64,000 bases of DNA from the NCBI GenBank assembly GCA_015179025.1, contig WHUX01000223.1, positions 19,197 through 83,196 on the forward strand, in the 5' to 3' direction. The translations under genes were made by a program, and so were the position numbers. This stretch comes from Terfezia claveryi. Its lineage: Eukaryota > Ascomycota > Pezizomycetes > Pezizales > Pezizaceae. The notes below the pieces were generated by a model. The model ran no database searches. It saw only the letters and a program-made list of their open reading frames with translations, and was not told where the DNA came from. Shown here piece by piece: positions 33,744 to 44,804 of this stretch; within the stretch, counting starts at the first letter, position 1; every line of letters begins with the position of its first letter.

Positions 33744-34500
33744 TATCACTCGGCAGGACAGTTTTAGTGTATAAGACAGGCTAAGCTTGGCCGAGATATC
33801 CTAATCGTGTTTAGACAGTAGATTTTTCATATAGGACAGTAGTTTGGGTAACCTTGACGTTGACTGACGCAGCCGGTTTCTTACACTCATCACCAACCTC
33901 ACTTGTTCCAATGTCATTTCCGCTGGTACCTCGTGCTGGACCCCGAGCAACCTCTGTTTTGCAACTGCAGAACTCTGAAGCGGACACAGATTCTACCACT
34001 ATCAAAGACGGATTGGTATGGCACAAGATGTTTCAATGCTTTACGTGAGGCTAGAAAGGATACAACCACTATGAATACTCCAATAAGAGATCAATACACC
34101 TGGGAGTTCAAACTGGCAACTACCTCCTGAGTCTGAAGACCAACCCGACCTGCCAGCAGACACAGAAGATGAAGGTTACGACCTTAAGATGAGGAGGAGG
34201 CGGATGGAAGTGATGATGAGCAAGGAGACTATTCTACTGAAGAAGGGCTGTTCAATATGCTAAGATTACGCTTGGGGAGGAGATCGTGTAACTAAATATC
34301 ACTATGCCACTGTCGGCGTCTTTCCGGAAATTCTTTTATAAGACAGATCCCGTGTTTAAGCTAGTATCATATAAGACAGTAGTAAGTAATACGGTATATG
34401 ACTCCAGAAGAGAAAAAGTGTTACTAGAAACAAAAGAGTTCCCCCCAAGCCCCTTCGTGATAGGGCTTGGAGGTAATCTCGCCTGCTACTCTAATATTTT

Positions 34501-34585
34501 TGATGGTTGAGGGAGTCGAACCCTCGCAGGATGAGGCCCACTCCCTGTGACCTAGCGGGTATTTATACCGCTAGGCCACGGGGGA
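34501..34585 (-). other. tRNA-like A/B-box module, array unit 5
   Basis: A box at 34578-34568 and B box at 34522-34512, unchanged. The spacer has one extra base. Confidence 0.6.
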
Positions 34586-34724
34586 GTGGGGTTGATAGTT
34601 CACTGGGCGCTGGGACTATCGATAGGAAATCACTGCCCAGGTAATCAAAGCTAATATCAGAATATCCGCGAACAATCTACGCACTCAGTCACTGCACACA
34701 GAGGATAACGGAATATCACCTCAA

Positions 34725-35371
34725 TGGATTGCATTGCTAACAAAGGCAACTCCTGTGCTCTCTAGATCACTCCCCAGCATGCGATAGTTAAGTACTGAAC
34801 AGTCCCTAAAGTTGTAATATTTACATATGCAACGTACATAGCATTGCCATAGCATTGCAGAGTAATCGATTTGCAAGGCTTCTTGGGGATTGCACAGAAT
34901 AGCGGGGCTAGGTGATTCGAGATGTATAGAGAATTCCATTAATTCGATTATAGAAATATACATGCTGAGTTGAAAATTGCCAATCCAATAGCTGATTAGG
35001 TTTTCTAATGGCCTTTTTTTTTTTTGTCGATTCCTTCAAGTTTATCAATCGACTCAAAAATGATTGTAATATTATGAATCATTCTGTTACTATAAATAGA
35101 CATAAAAAAATTTTAAAAATTTTTTAAAAAAAAAAAAACCTCACTCATAACTTCCCAAAGAAAAAAAAAAAAACCCCTCTCCTAATCAACTTGAAACGGT
35201 ACCAGTATTATTTCATTCCCTTCCCCCACTCTTGTGAATTCTTCTGACAAAAATCTACTACCTCTGGCAAGCACAAATCACGCCAAAATCACTATTTATA
35301 CACATACAACCAGATTTCTCTCCGCACTTCTTCCCTAGTTAATTCATTGTGCATTTTGAATTACACTGCTC
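34725..35371. other. Intergenic DNA with poly(A/T) runs
   Basis: Runs of A lie around 35104-35175 and a T run near 35015-35025. No gene is supported. The right end is the 3' flank of the small secreted protein gene on minus. Confidence 0.45.
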
Positions 35372-35593
35372 CTATCGCGCGAGCATGGAACTTCCATGAT
35401 GAGCTATGTAAATAAAACGCCGTCCTTCACAACTCCAGCTTAGGGTATATTGGGTTTTCTCTGATTTACAACCTGGAGTATTCCCAGCAATAGCAGCCGC
35501 GGGGGCAGGTGCAGGGGCTGGGATTGCAACTGCGTTGGTGACGGAGAGTATGCCAAAGAATATGTAGATGGCTGTAAAGGCCGTGAACTTCAT
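35372..35593 (-). CDS. Small secreted protein candidate (73 aa)
   Basis: ATG 35593 opens a frame with a typical signal peptide: MKFT, a hydrophobic core (FTAIYIFFGILSV) and an Ala-rich cleavage area (TNAVA). An Ala/Pro repeat (IPAPAPAPAAAIAG) follows, as in fungal propeptides or linkers. The mature part has two Cys (GCKSEKTQYTLSWSC) and is short. An unspliced intron cannot be excluded, since GTAAAT lies inside the last third. No family is recognised. Upstream on minus is a T/G homopolymer, then a pyrimidine-rich region. Confidence 0.5.
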   Translation of the reverse strand: MKFTAFTAIYIFFGILSVTNAVAIPAPAPAPAAAIAGNTPGCKSEKTQYTLSWSCEGRRFIYIAHHGSSMLAR

Positions 35594-36189
35594 TGACTCA
35601 ATTTTTTTTTTGGGGGGGAAGGAGGTTGATTGTTTCTGTGGTAAGCTATAGAGAGTAGACAGCTTGTGATTGTGGTTAATGTATGAGGGGTGGAGTCACG
35701 ATTGTTTTGGGGGGAGGGGTTGGGGGGGGGGGGAAGTGCCAACTTATATACAACACAAATAACCAGCTGCATCTACACCATACCATATGTACCTATATAA
35801 ATCTATCTACCATACCGGTATGTTGCTTCTCGCCCATAATACATACCAACACGTCAGACAACATCTCGGAGCATGTACATATCCACTAACAGAATTCATT
35901 TTTTTGCCGATGCAGTGAAAACTCCGGACGAATACCGGTATTGCATTTTCTCCCAACCTGCTCACTTGCTAGCATTATTGTCTTACCTCACGGCAACTTT
36001 CGCGTTCGGGGTTTCCAGGAACTCTTGTGTCTGGTCAAGCCACTGGATATGTGGCCCCCACCCTTGGCCTGGTGAGACATCTACCCATCCAAGCTAGAGT
36101 GAATGGGTGAACCTAGTTTGTAGATCTCTGCGGAGACTTCATGCAAGCTGGAGTTTCGAGATCTTCCTTGCAGCAGAACGTTGTGTGCC

Positions 36190-36223
36190 ATTGTTTGCCA
36201 AGCCAACCAGACTATTGTTTGCC
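36190..36223 (-). mobile_element. 14-bp micro-insertion with perfect 10-bp TSD
   Basis: AAGCCAACCAGACT (36200-36213) is flanked on each side by ATTGTTTGCC (36190-36199 and 36214-36223). Reverse complement of the insert: AGTCTGGTTGGCTT. Confidence 0.8.
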
Positions 36224-36278
36224 GGTAGACTCGTATTCTAAAACAGTTAGTAAGTAGGTGTTGCTTGGCGCTGGGAGT

Positions 36279-36301
36279 AGGTACCACCAGACTAGGTACC
36301 G
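36279..36301 (-). mobile_element. 8-bp micro-insertion with 7-bp TSD
   Basis: AGGTACC, then ACCAGACT, then AGGTACC. The insert is the shortest of the family, keeping only the AGTCTGG end plus one base. Counting the neighbouring T gives an 8-bp duplication, TAGGTACC. Confidence 0.6.
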
Positions 36302-36329
36302 GTATCACTTGCCAGAGTAGAACACCCCC

Positions 36330-36374
36330 GCCAAATAGTCTGGTTTGCCAAAGACAAGCCAGACTACGCCAAAG
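36330..36374. mobile_element. Two adjacent micro-insertions in opposite orientation
   Basis: GCCAAA (36330-36335), TAGTCTGGTTT (36336-36346), GCCAAAG (36347-36353), ACAAGCCAGACTAC (36354-36367), GCCAAAG (36368-36374). Three copies of the same short target are separated by the motif in plus and then minus orientation, which looks like a second insertion next to the first. Confidence 0.65.
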
Positions 36375-37199
36375 AGTAGGCAAGTCTAGCCACCCAATCA
36401 CTTTTAGTCTAGCGCTTCTTCTCCTGCATAGCACAAAGCTATTGTTACGGTCATATTTAGACTCTCATGTCACTTTCTTTTTTTCTACTCCAAAAGACAG
36501 TCAGCCTAAGGGTCCCGGAAGGAGTCAATCTTGTGATAATAACATGCCGCATTGCTCTCCTTTGCGAATTCTCCAACTTGAATATATATTATCACGATGT
36601 ATTACAACCTTTGCTAACTTGATTCCCCACTGCTCAAGGAGGTTTCCAGTGATATCGTCTAGCTGCTAACCTTACCAATTGCACGTGTAGTTTTTGCCAT
36701 TGATATTGCAGTAGAGGTTGACTGCTTGAGCCTGCCCACTGCGTCAGCCAGAATCCGACCTAGAGTCAGAGCCAGCGACTGTTACCGCAGGAGATGGAGG
36801 GATTAACTGGTGTAACGTATCTTTTCATGGTATGCTCTGATGGAGTGGGATCTCGAGGGTGGAGTAGGACAGAAGGTGGGGTTATTATGCAGCACGAAGC
36901 AAAAACTTCATAAAGGTGAACAGTCCCTCCAGGCGACGAAGCATATCGCAGCCAGCTGTTAGAAGTACTAGGATATGATGCAGCCGCAATGTATGAAGGT
37001 AATGAGCAAGATGTGATGTCGTGTGTAATCATGCTCTCATTATGATCCCCTTCAAGACCCTCTGACGAAGAGTCGAACTCAATTGTACAGGTCCCAATAC
37101 CTGGTTCATGACGGCCAAAAGGAACTATGGTCCTTCACCTCCCCTCAATGCACAGCGATGCAAAATATGATAAAGAAATACAATATAATTGCCCCTCAA

Positions 37200-38040
37200 A
37201 TTTAGCCCTAAACTTCCAACGCTGGTTTTCTTGTGCCTATATAGTTAATTAGTAAAATATCTCTAGGGGTTCGTAGACTATGCTCGGCAAATCAACATGC
37301 ACAGAGGCTATGAGCGGGCTGTGGAAAGTGGAGGCCGAATTCTACACATAAATGATGAATCGTTGAACGAGAGAGTGGTTTAGTGAATATGTTGGCAACT
37401 TGATCAACAGTGGGGAGTTATTCCACTTTAATTAGTCTTTCAGTAACATCTCTCTGATGAAGGTTGATGTGTCGAGTTCTGTTGGTTTGTTGTGACCTCA
37501 TTCGCCAAATTATTCGCATTTTCATTGTCACCCAGCAATATAACTGGCAATGCAACCTCCAGCTGCAGACCCCTGAATAGATTCACCCAGCACACTTCTC
37601 TTGTAACCTCAGTCACCGCTAGGCATTCAGCATGAGTGGTAGATAAAGAGATGGACTTGAGCTTTTTGCTTTTCCATAGTAGGGGACTGGAGTATAAAAC
37701 CACATAAACTCGAAAGACTTCTTTGTCAGTGGAGAATCAAAAGAGGCGGAAATTTTGTGAGAGGGGAATTCCGTTCTTGACGATCACACAGTCAGGGCCA
37801 CCCTTGTCAGCCTCATGCCCTTGAATGCCCTTTAAACATCGCAATAAATATTTGGCATCTGCCATAAGTGCTTTGGAAGGAAAAGCCGCAACTTGAGCCA
37901 GTTTCGTGACGGCATATAACCCAAAGAACCTACCAGTGCCTGATATATCCGGTTTTCTGTAGTGGAAAGTAACTCATTATCCGATTCTTTGATCAATAAT
38001 ATTATGTACTCAAAGCCAATGGGAATCTAAGAAGGATTGC
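37200..38040 (-). mobile_element. Ty1/copia pol remnant (RT end and RNase H)
   Basis: On minus the fragments read, in order, YQALVGSLGY, then after a frame change AVTKLAQVAAFPSKALMADAK and YLLRCLKGI, later WKSKKLKSISLSTTHAECLAVTEVTREVCWV and LLGDNENANNLA, then a degenerate THQPSSERCY. These match the end of copia RT and its RNase H (S.KQ..VALSST.AEY...; D.QGA). Several stops and a frameshift are present. No LTR was identified. Confidence 0.85.
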
Positions 38041-38248
38041 ATTCCGGCATTCCATAAGTCTCGAGGATTTCTTTGCAATATGAGCCTGGACACCGGTGAA
38101 AGGGGTATAGAATTACCGGAAGCGGCGGTTCACAACTAATATGAAGCGCCATGGCAGAAAAGAGGTACTTGGTGCTGGTCGCGTGACTGCCTGATCTCGT
38201 GACTGACTGATCTCGTGACTGCCCTTCAGCGATAAAGTGATAGAGGCA

Positions 38249-38281
38249 GCCTCCCCGTAGTCTGGTTGGCACGCCCCCCCG
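38249..38281 (+). mobile_element. 15-bp micro-insertion with 9-bp near-perfect TSD
   Basis: TAGTCTGGTTGGCAC (38258-38272) lies between GCCTCCCCG and GCCCCCCCG (8 of 9 identical). The C-rich target makes this duplication less certain than others. Confidence 0.55.
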
Positions 38282-38869
38282 ATATACGAAACTATGCCCT
38301 GTCTCCACTAGACTTTGTATGGGAAAGATAAGATACCCTCGGTGTAAGCTGGCTTCTCAGTGGAGAGCTCCTCTTTTATTTCCGGGGTTATGACTTGCGG
38401 CGGTCCCTTGCATCGTTGATGTAGCTGGCCAAAGAGGACTCTTTCATCACCCTTCGGTCTATGGCAATCATACCCCAAATCAAGCGACTATACACAAGAT
38501 TGGCTTCGTGGCCTGGGTTTCTGGGGCTGGGGTGTTTTAAATCTACTCTTTGGCGAACCAGACCCCAAAGGCCCTTACCCTCAGCCTCAGCTCAGCTGTA
38601 TTGTACGGTACAGCCCTGCATACGTTCCTGACGTGCACTGCACTGGGATTGACGCCATATCCGTCCCCGACCCCTCTCGAGCTGTCACGCCGCAGGACAG
38701 GGCGATCTGGGGATAGCGACTGGTGTACTCTACTCTACATCGGTTGGTGACTTGGGTGGCGCAACAATGTCGGACTGTAAGTAAGCCCCGCCCTTTCCCC
38801 TCGGCGAATCTTTTGGAGTTTGCATGCGTCACAAGGCAGCCTGGGGGTGTCAGCTGGACGGCAGCGTTA

Positions 38870-38919
38870 TATATTTATTGGACGGCGTGTGGGTTGTATA
38901 TTTATTGGACGGTGTGTGG
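38870..38919. repeat. 27-bp tandem duplication
   Basis: TATATTTATTGGACGG + C/T + GTGTGG occurs twice, starting at 38870 and 38897. Confidence 0.9.
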
Positions 38920-39140
38920 CTAGAATATTCCACTGGGTTTCAGGCGAGAGATAAGTGGGAATCAATCTGGGATTGTCCGTACCAAGTAGAGCCGGGAATA
39001 AACTTGGGAAACAAATACAAACACACACAGTGCAAGTGAGCGCCTCGAAGGTATAGGCGGCTTTCGCCAGACGCAGACGAAAATAAAAACTACACGGAAA
39101 AGTGCCGACGTTCGAGATACTGGAATCCCTTCGCAGCCTG

Positions 39141-41242
39141 ATGAATCACCGCCATGGGCTTCGCGAGCGCCTGTTCCACGGACACCGCAACAGCGATCCG
39201 TACGACTACCACAACTGGGTGGTGCCGTCGTCACCCCTGGGCGGGAACCGACCGTTCCCAATACCGCCGACCCCGAGCGAGTCATCGGTCTCGACTTCAA
39301 GTGATGAGAAGGCCCATGGGCTCAGGGAGAGGGCGGGAAGGCACAAGAAGAAGGCGGGGAGCCGGAGTCGGTCAAGACACCGTCATCGTCATCGCCGCCA
39401 CAGGGGGGACAGCACACCGGCGGAGAGGATTGTGATTGAGGATGGACCCATGGATGAAGAAGAGAAAAGGGAGAGAATGGGCATGGCACGGGGGCGGGGT
39501 GGGGTTGAGATGGTGAGCTCGAGCTCGGAGGGAGGGGGGGTACCGGTCCCACCACCTGAGCCGGAGGTGGAGGTGGAGAGATCTAGGTCAAAGAGCGAGA
39601 GGAAGGAGCGCAAAGCGCGGAGGGAGAGCAAGAGCGGTATGTATTTCCTCACATATATAACATTCAGATGGCCAGTCACTCCTCGTGCGCATCGCTAATA
39701 TTTCCTCAAGAGTCCCCACGGCTGGCTGTTCCTCCGCCGCCGGGAATGAGCGCGCCCATAATAACGACCACTCCTGCTACACCCGATGGCGACCCTCACC
39801 ACAGCAATAGTGTCAAGAAGCGGAGAAGCACCACTATGCCTGTCCCCGGCGCCGGAGCGGCATCTTTCTTCCCACCCGCCCAGTATACAGAGGGGCATCC
39901 GCGGCCTTCGTCAATAGTGTTTACGCCTCCAGGGCCTGGGGATGAAGCCGAGCCAGCCCTCATGCTATACACATCCGCGACATTACCTAGGGCGCAGCGG
40001 GTCCCGATTCCAATGCCATCTTACCCCGCGACTCCTCCCCCGATCCCAGCAGGGCTGGATTATACAGCAACTTCACCGCCATCTGCATTCGCGCCAATAA
40101 ATCGTACCCCGATGGTATGGAGGGTGGGGGCGGAGCTGGAATACGAGCACGGCTCCGCGGAGCCTTCACCCTGGGACTCCGCCATCGAGATAGGGGAAGG
40201 TCGTGAGCTCCGGCGGACCGATAGCTCCCGCACTATAGAGTCCCGCTCACGATCATATCCTCTCCCGAGTGGGAGTAACCTCGTCCATACCACCAACGCT
40301 GACGGGGGGCCTTCCCCTCCTGCACACAAGCATTCATCCTACCCTCCTGCACACAAGCATTCATCCTACCGCGATAGCATCCTGTCTACATTCTCTCATC
40401 GTTCAGATGCTCTCGGCCTAACCCGCAGCCTCTCCACAAAGTCTACCGTCACAACTGCAATTACCTCGCTCTCCCCCGCCGCCCGCCGCCCCGACCAAAC
40501 CTCCTCTCACCATACCGAGGATTACCTCTCCATCCTCAAAAACTTCGACACAATCTTCCTCATCGACGACTCCCCCTCCATGCTGTACGAGAATCGATGG
40601 GACGACACCACCGCCGCACTAGCCTCCATCAGCGAAATCGCTACGAAATACGATTCCGACGGGATCGATATCTACTTTCTAAATTCACCCGAGAAGGACG
40701 CAACCGGTGTGCAGAGCCCAGAAAAAGTTCTTGAAATTTTCCGCTCCGGCCTCCCTCGCGAAGGAGGATCCACCCCTCTCGGCTCCCGCCTCGATGGTAT
40801 CCTACGTGGCTACCTCGACCGCTACACCCGCGCAAGAGAGGAAGCAACTGCAGCAACCACCACCCCTGCCGCCTTTTCGCAAAAAATCTCGGAGCTGATT
40901 AAACCGCTCAATATTGTCGTCCTCACCGACGGCGACGCCACAGATGACCCCGAGTCTGTGATTGTCAGTGTAGCAAGGGAGTTGGATAGACTCAATGCCC
41001 CGCTTGCGCAAGTTGGGATCCAGATGTTCCAGGTTGGGGGGGATCCCGAGGCGGAGGAGTTTCTGAGGGGGCTGGATGATGATTTAGTTGCGGTGTATGG
41101 CGTGAGGGATATGGTCGATACGACGCCGTATCGAGGGGCGGGAGAGGGTAATTTCACGGGGGAGGAAATGCTCAAGGTGCTTGTGGGGGCGGTGAATAGG
41201 AGGGTGGATAGAAGGGGAAACTATAGAGTGACGAGGAGGTGA
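39141..41242 (+). CDS. vWA-domain protein with long disordered N-terminus, two exons
   Basis: Proposed exons are 39141-39636 and 39711-41242 (675 aa). The intron runs GTATGT...CCTCAAG; joining gives an open frame. The frame extends upstream of ATG 39141 without another ATG. The first 430 residues are Ser/Pro/Arg-rich, with an RSRHRHRHRR tract and a duplicated 8-residue PPAHKHSS unit (24-bp duplication near 40317-40370). The vWA domain covers about residues 445-650: FDTIFLIDDSPSM holds the MIDAS D-x-S-x-S, GGSTPLGSRL holds the likely MIDAS Thr, and VVLTDGDATDD holds the third motif. The domain binds a divalent metal and mediates protein-protein contact; the partner is unknown. No signal peptide or membrane helix is seen, so an intracellular role is likely. 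Confidence 0.8.
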
Positions 41243-44200
41243 TGCGAAGAGTGGAATGGGGGGTGGGGGGGGGGGGCGTTCATAATTGATATCACGATAT
41301 AACGACGGTGCAAGCGAGTTCCTGCGTTTCTTTAGGTCTTTTGGCTTATTTTTTACATATGGGTCTTGTTATTTCTTCCCCCAAACTTTTGGTACTTTTT
41401 TATTAGTATCTCATCTGCCTTTTTTGTTTCTACAGATGGCTATCGATAGGGGGGTGAATATTTTCCTTTTTTTTTTTTATATATATAACTTTTTTTTTTT
41501 ACTATTTAACATGGCTAGATAAGGGTTTCGTATTCACTGTTATGATTTCATGGTTACGGTTTCTAGGTAATTATAAGAGTTAACAGCTTGAATGTGTATA
41601 TGAATTCAGGGGAAAAACTTCTGCTTTTTTTAAGTATCATCTATGCATTATCATCATATGTGAGTGAGAGAGTGAGTGAGAGACATGGGTAACATTTATT
41701 CGATGAAATGGACTGTATGTACTTCTGTAGCATATATTGAAAAAAACAAACCCACGAGGGCATAGTTCCCCATGGATTTCATTCGTTAAACTCCCATTGA
41801 GATGTTGACTTACGTGCCTGGGAGACTCTTCTTTTGGCTGCTATGTGGCTGCAGAAATAAATGGTTTATGCCTGCGTCGCCCACCTCACTTCGACCAGCT
41901 TTTTCTATCTCGAAAAAATTTTAGTCTGGAGTCTGAGGAATAGTGATTTGATATCTGAAAACCTATAGAGACGTCTGTATCTTACTTATCTCGAGAGTTG
42001 AGAGGTTTAGGTCGACTGATTTTGTTCATGGCAGGGAATTGTTTGTCTGCTTGGGTACTGTACATGTGTAATAATATCTATCCCCGGGTAACTCAACTCA
42101 GCTCGCAAAACTTTACGTCCGGGGTAGAACCCCCCAAGGGTCAGGGATAATGTCTGATGAGCTTCCTCCCCCCCCCCGGCAAATTTGCCGAACTGTAGAG
42201 CAATGACAGGAGCCGAACGAGGATCTGTTTTGAGGGGCACTATGAAACTCACATTATAGGGCCAGCACGAGTTTAGGGAGATTGGTCAGTCTAATAACTT
42301 CTAAGAAAGTAAGCATCCCAGTATTCTCCAAGAACACGTCTAGTACTAACGGTAGTTGGTTGGCGTCCAGCCCCTGAATAAGGAGTACCGTACCTAGTCG
42401 AAGATTGCTGTGGTCCAGTTAGTTGCCGGAAACTCCAAGTATCCAAAATAATGGTTGGATATTTGACTGTTGTGTATGCGTGCACCTTTAATTACCAGGA
42501 TAGCGGTTTGGAACTTCGAGAACATTGCTGCATAGCTGGTATGTCGGCAGGTAGAACCCTCCCCCCCCAAACACACCTTTCACATTGTATTCATATACTG
42601 TGCTGCACTTCCAATCTCGGTATTTGTGTGTGTGAAAATCAGGTTCGAATATGGACATATATAGTAGTTTTTCAGAGATAATGGACGTCACACCAGAGGA
42701 GGGATTATCGAGCAGCGTGAGAAGAATTATTGCAGGTATATTAGGTCTAGAGTGGACATATGGATTTCAGCATGGTTTCTTGGTTATCTTTGCCTCCAAA
42801 TCCCATACACATATATGTATCTACATAGCGGTCACAAATGAAATATATATAAAAGTATATATTTGCAGAACTGATTCTGTAAATTTTGCAATCTGAAGGG
42901 GGGGGGGGGAGAATATTAATTAACTAATTTCTCTGTAAAGACTCAAAAACGGGAGGGATCAAAACCTACTGTAAACTCCAACACACCGCCCCCTCCTAAT
43001 AACAATCTACAACATTTCTAGAGCCAGATGTAAAAGCAAAAAAAAAAAAAAAAAAAAGAGGGAATAAATCTTTCTTTTTTTCTATAGGTAGTTCATGATC
43101 CTGAAGATCACTGGTATCATGTCCCGGTGCGCGTTTATGTGTCTCCCCACCAACAATATGCCTGCAGATGAGACTCTGCCCCCCCTTGCCCCCTGTGATA
43201 TTTGGTCCAAATTTCCAGCTGCGTGTTCGCACTCCTGCATCTGTATTAGTTTTAGGGAAGTTAGATGTCGGATTAATCACCTGACCATTGGCACAAGGAG
43301 GAAAGTACCGGGTATTTCTGGCGAGCAAGGCTTACAGTTATATACTTTCCAACACAATCCATGTGTTTACCACAAGTGACTGGGGTATACGCCGTCAATA
43401 AACTTATGTTAACAAGTAAAATGATGGAAATACGTACATATATCACTAGAGATATAAATCAACAACCCGGGCACAATCAACAGCGGGCAAACGTTGCTAT
43501 GCCAAGCTTCCCCACACCTCTGATACCCCTAAAGCCCGGCCCGCGTCCAACAGAAATTTCGCTACCAATATTCCTCGAGCTTCTCGAACCCACCTGCAGC
43601 CAGAATAGACCCCACTGACTCTCGCATGTTCGCACCTGTCGTGCGCCCAGGCCCTGACTGGAATCGATATCGCCATTGACATATCCCTCCCTGTACGAGC
43701 GCCGAGATGTTCTGTATGTTTAAGATATCGCGTGGTAGAGTTCTCGTAAGTTCAATTAACTGTCGACCTTGTGGGCTCGACCGGAATATCCAAAGAATAA
43801 AGAGCAAAGAGCACAATTGTTCTGCTGAGACCGTTACATTTTCATTTTCACCAGCGATGTTTCTCCGCTTCGCGCCAGAGTGTTCTCAAAGGTGGCTGTC
43901 GGCATCTGGCTCAGTGGAAAACTGAGGTGGGAGCTATAGGACGATCCTCCTACTCAAGGTCGCATTACTACTGGCGAGATGCATATCTCCATACCTACAT
44001 TATGGGTCGATATAGTTATAACCGAGGACTCGTTCTCAAACACAAAGATACTGCACTATTGCATATTAGGCCAGACTATGGGTGAAACGCAATTTAATCC
44101 TCTGTTTCGGAGCCGGGGGGTAGGAGGGGTGGACACATTCCTGGTTGCGGGGTCGGTGCGAGGGAGTATAATCGAATAGCGGCCGCAGATAATTTATTTC

Positions 44201-44804
44201 CCTAAATATATATTTTTTTTTTATGCGCCATACATATAAGAGAGATATGGCCGGTTTGCAATATATACCCAAATCTGCAGACTGTTAATACCCTTGCGAT
44301 TTGAATTGAATTCGCCTCGTTCTCGCTTCCCTATATACCTGAGTCATTGTGGCCTGATATTGAAATTACTTCTGTGGGGTGGATAAGGATTGGGAATCTG
44401 GGGAACTGGATTGATGTATTGATATCAATTGCGATTTATTATCACTCATTTTACAGTGGCGATCGAATGCGAGCGGGTATTGCTAATTGATCAATACAGG
44501 CGCCAATTGATTCAGAGTGCTGGATTTGATATTGGGAGAGAACACAAAGCGTATCAGTATATCTACGCCCAAGAAGATCAATACACAAATATTGAGATCC
44601 AGGCGGCTCAGGAACAAGCATCCAAAGGCTCCCCTCGAGGTGCATTTCGTGGATACCCATCAACAGAACTTCACTGTCCCAGTTTTCAAAAAAATCTTCA
44701 TCGAATAAACCTCCTGGAAACTAGCCACAACTGCTCAGTTATCCCTCCAATCCCACCTCCATAACCTGATCTGAGCCTCTCAACCTCTCGACCGCAAGCT
44801 CACC
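41243..44804. other. Intergenic DNA, no supported gene
   Basis: T-rich 3' flank of the vWA gene at 41330-41520, homopolymer runs (G at 41262-41277, G at 42899-42909, A at 43040-43058) and many short frames without motifs. A frame at 44429-44764 just upstream of the PARG-like locus lacks an ATG near its start and has no recognised domain. Confidence 0.45.

Larger units (their letters stand above)
29331..34724. repeat. Tandem array of about 1.1-kb units (five copies)
   Basis: Units begin with ATGACTCCAGAAGAG or a close variant at 29331, 30464, 31439, 33273 and 34398. Units 1 and 4 are full (about 1,130 bp), unit 2 has internal deletions, unit 3 lost its middle and is split by a LINE, and unit 5 is cut short at about 34724. 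Each unit starts with a CCAAGCCCC...GGGGCTTGG hairpin and a pol III-like A/B-box module on minus. A middle part with relics of an acidic coding region follows, with repeated RGACAG motifs. The family is unknown to me. It may be a decayed non-autonomous element amplified in tandem. Confidence 0.85.
35594..37199. other. Intergenic DNA containing a dense cluster of micro-insertions
   Basis: G run at 35718-35733. Between 36190 and 36374 four short AGTCTGG-type insertions with flanking duplications are seen (separate entries). No gene is supported in either orientation. Confidence 0.5.
38041..39140. other. Intergenic DNA upstream of the vWA gene
   Basis: Contains a repeated TCTCGTGACTG segment near 38190-38225, a micro-insertion at 38249-38281, a tandem duplication at 38870-38919, and GC-richer DNA near 38580-38700. 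No gene is supported. The promoter of the gene at 39141 should lie at the right end. Confidence 0.45.

Noticed and set aside
29434..34585. Five tRNA genes on the minus strand
   Set aside because: A box, B box and T-arm are good, but the 3' AACCATC has no pairing partner before the A box, and the box spacing is long. I describe them as tRNA-derived promoter-like modules.
44070..44080. CCAGACTA near 44072 as a micro-insertion
   Set aside because: No direct repeats flank it; the match is only 8 bp.
44429..44764. Upstream exon of the PARG-like locus
   Set aside because: No ATG near its start, no family motif, and no splice pair leading into 44805 that I can defend.
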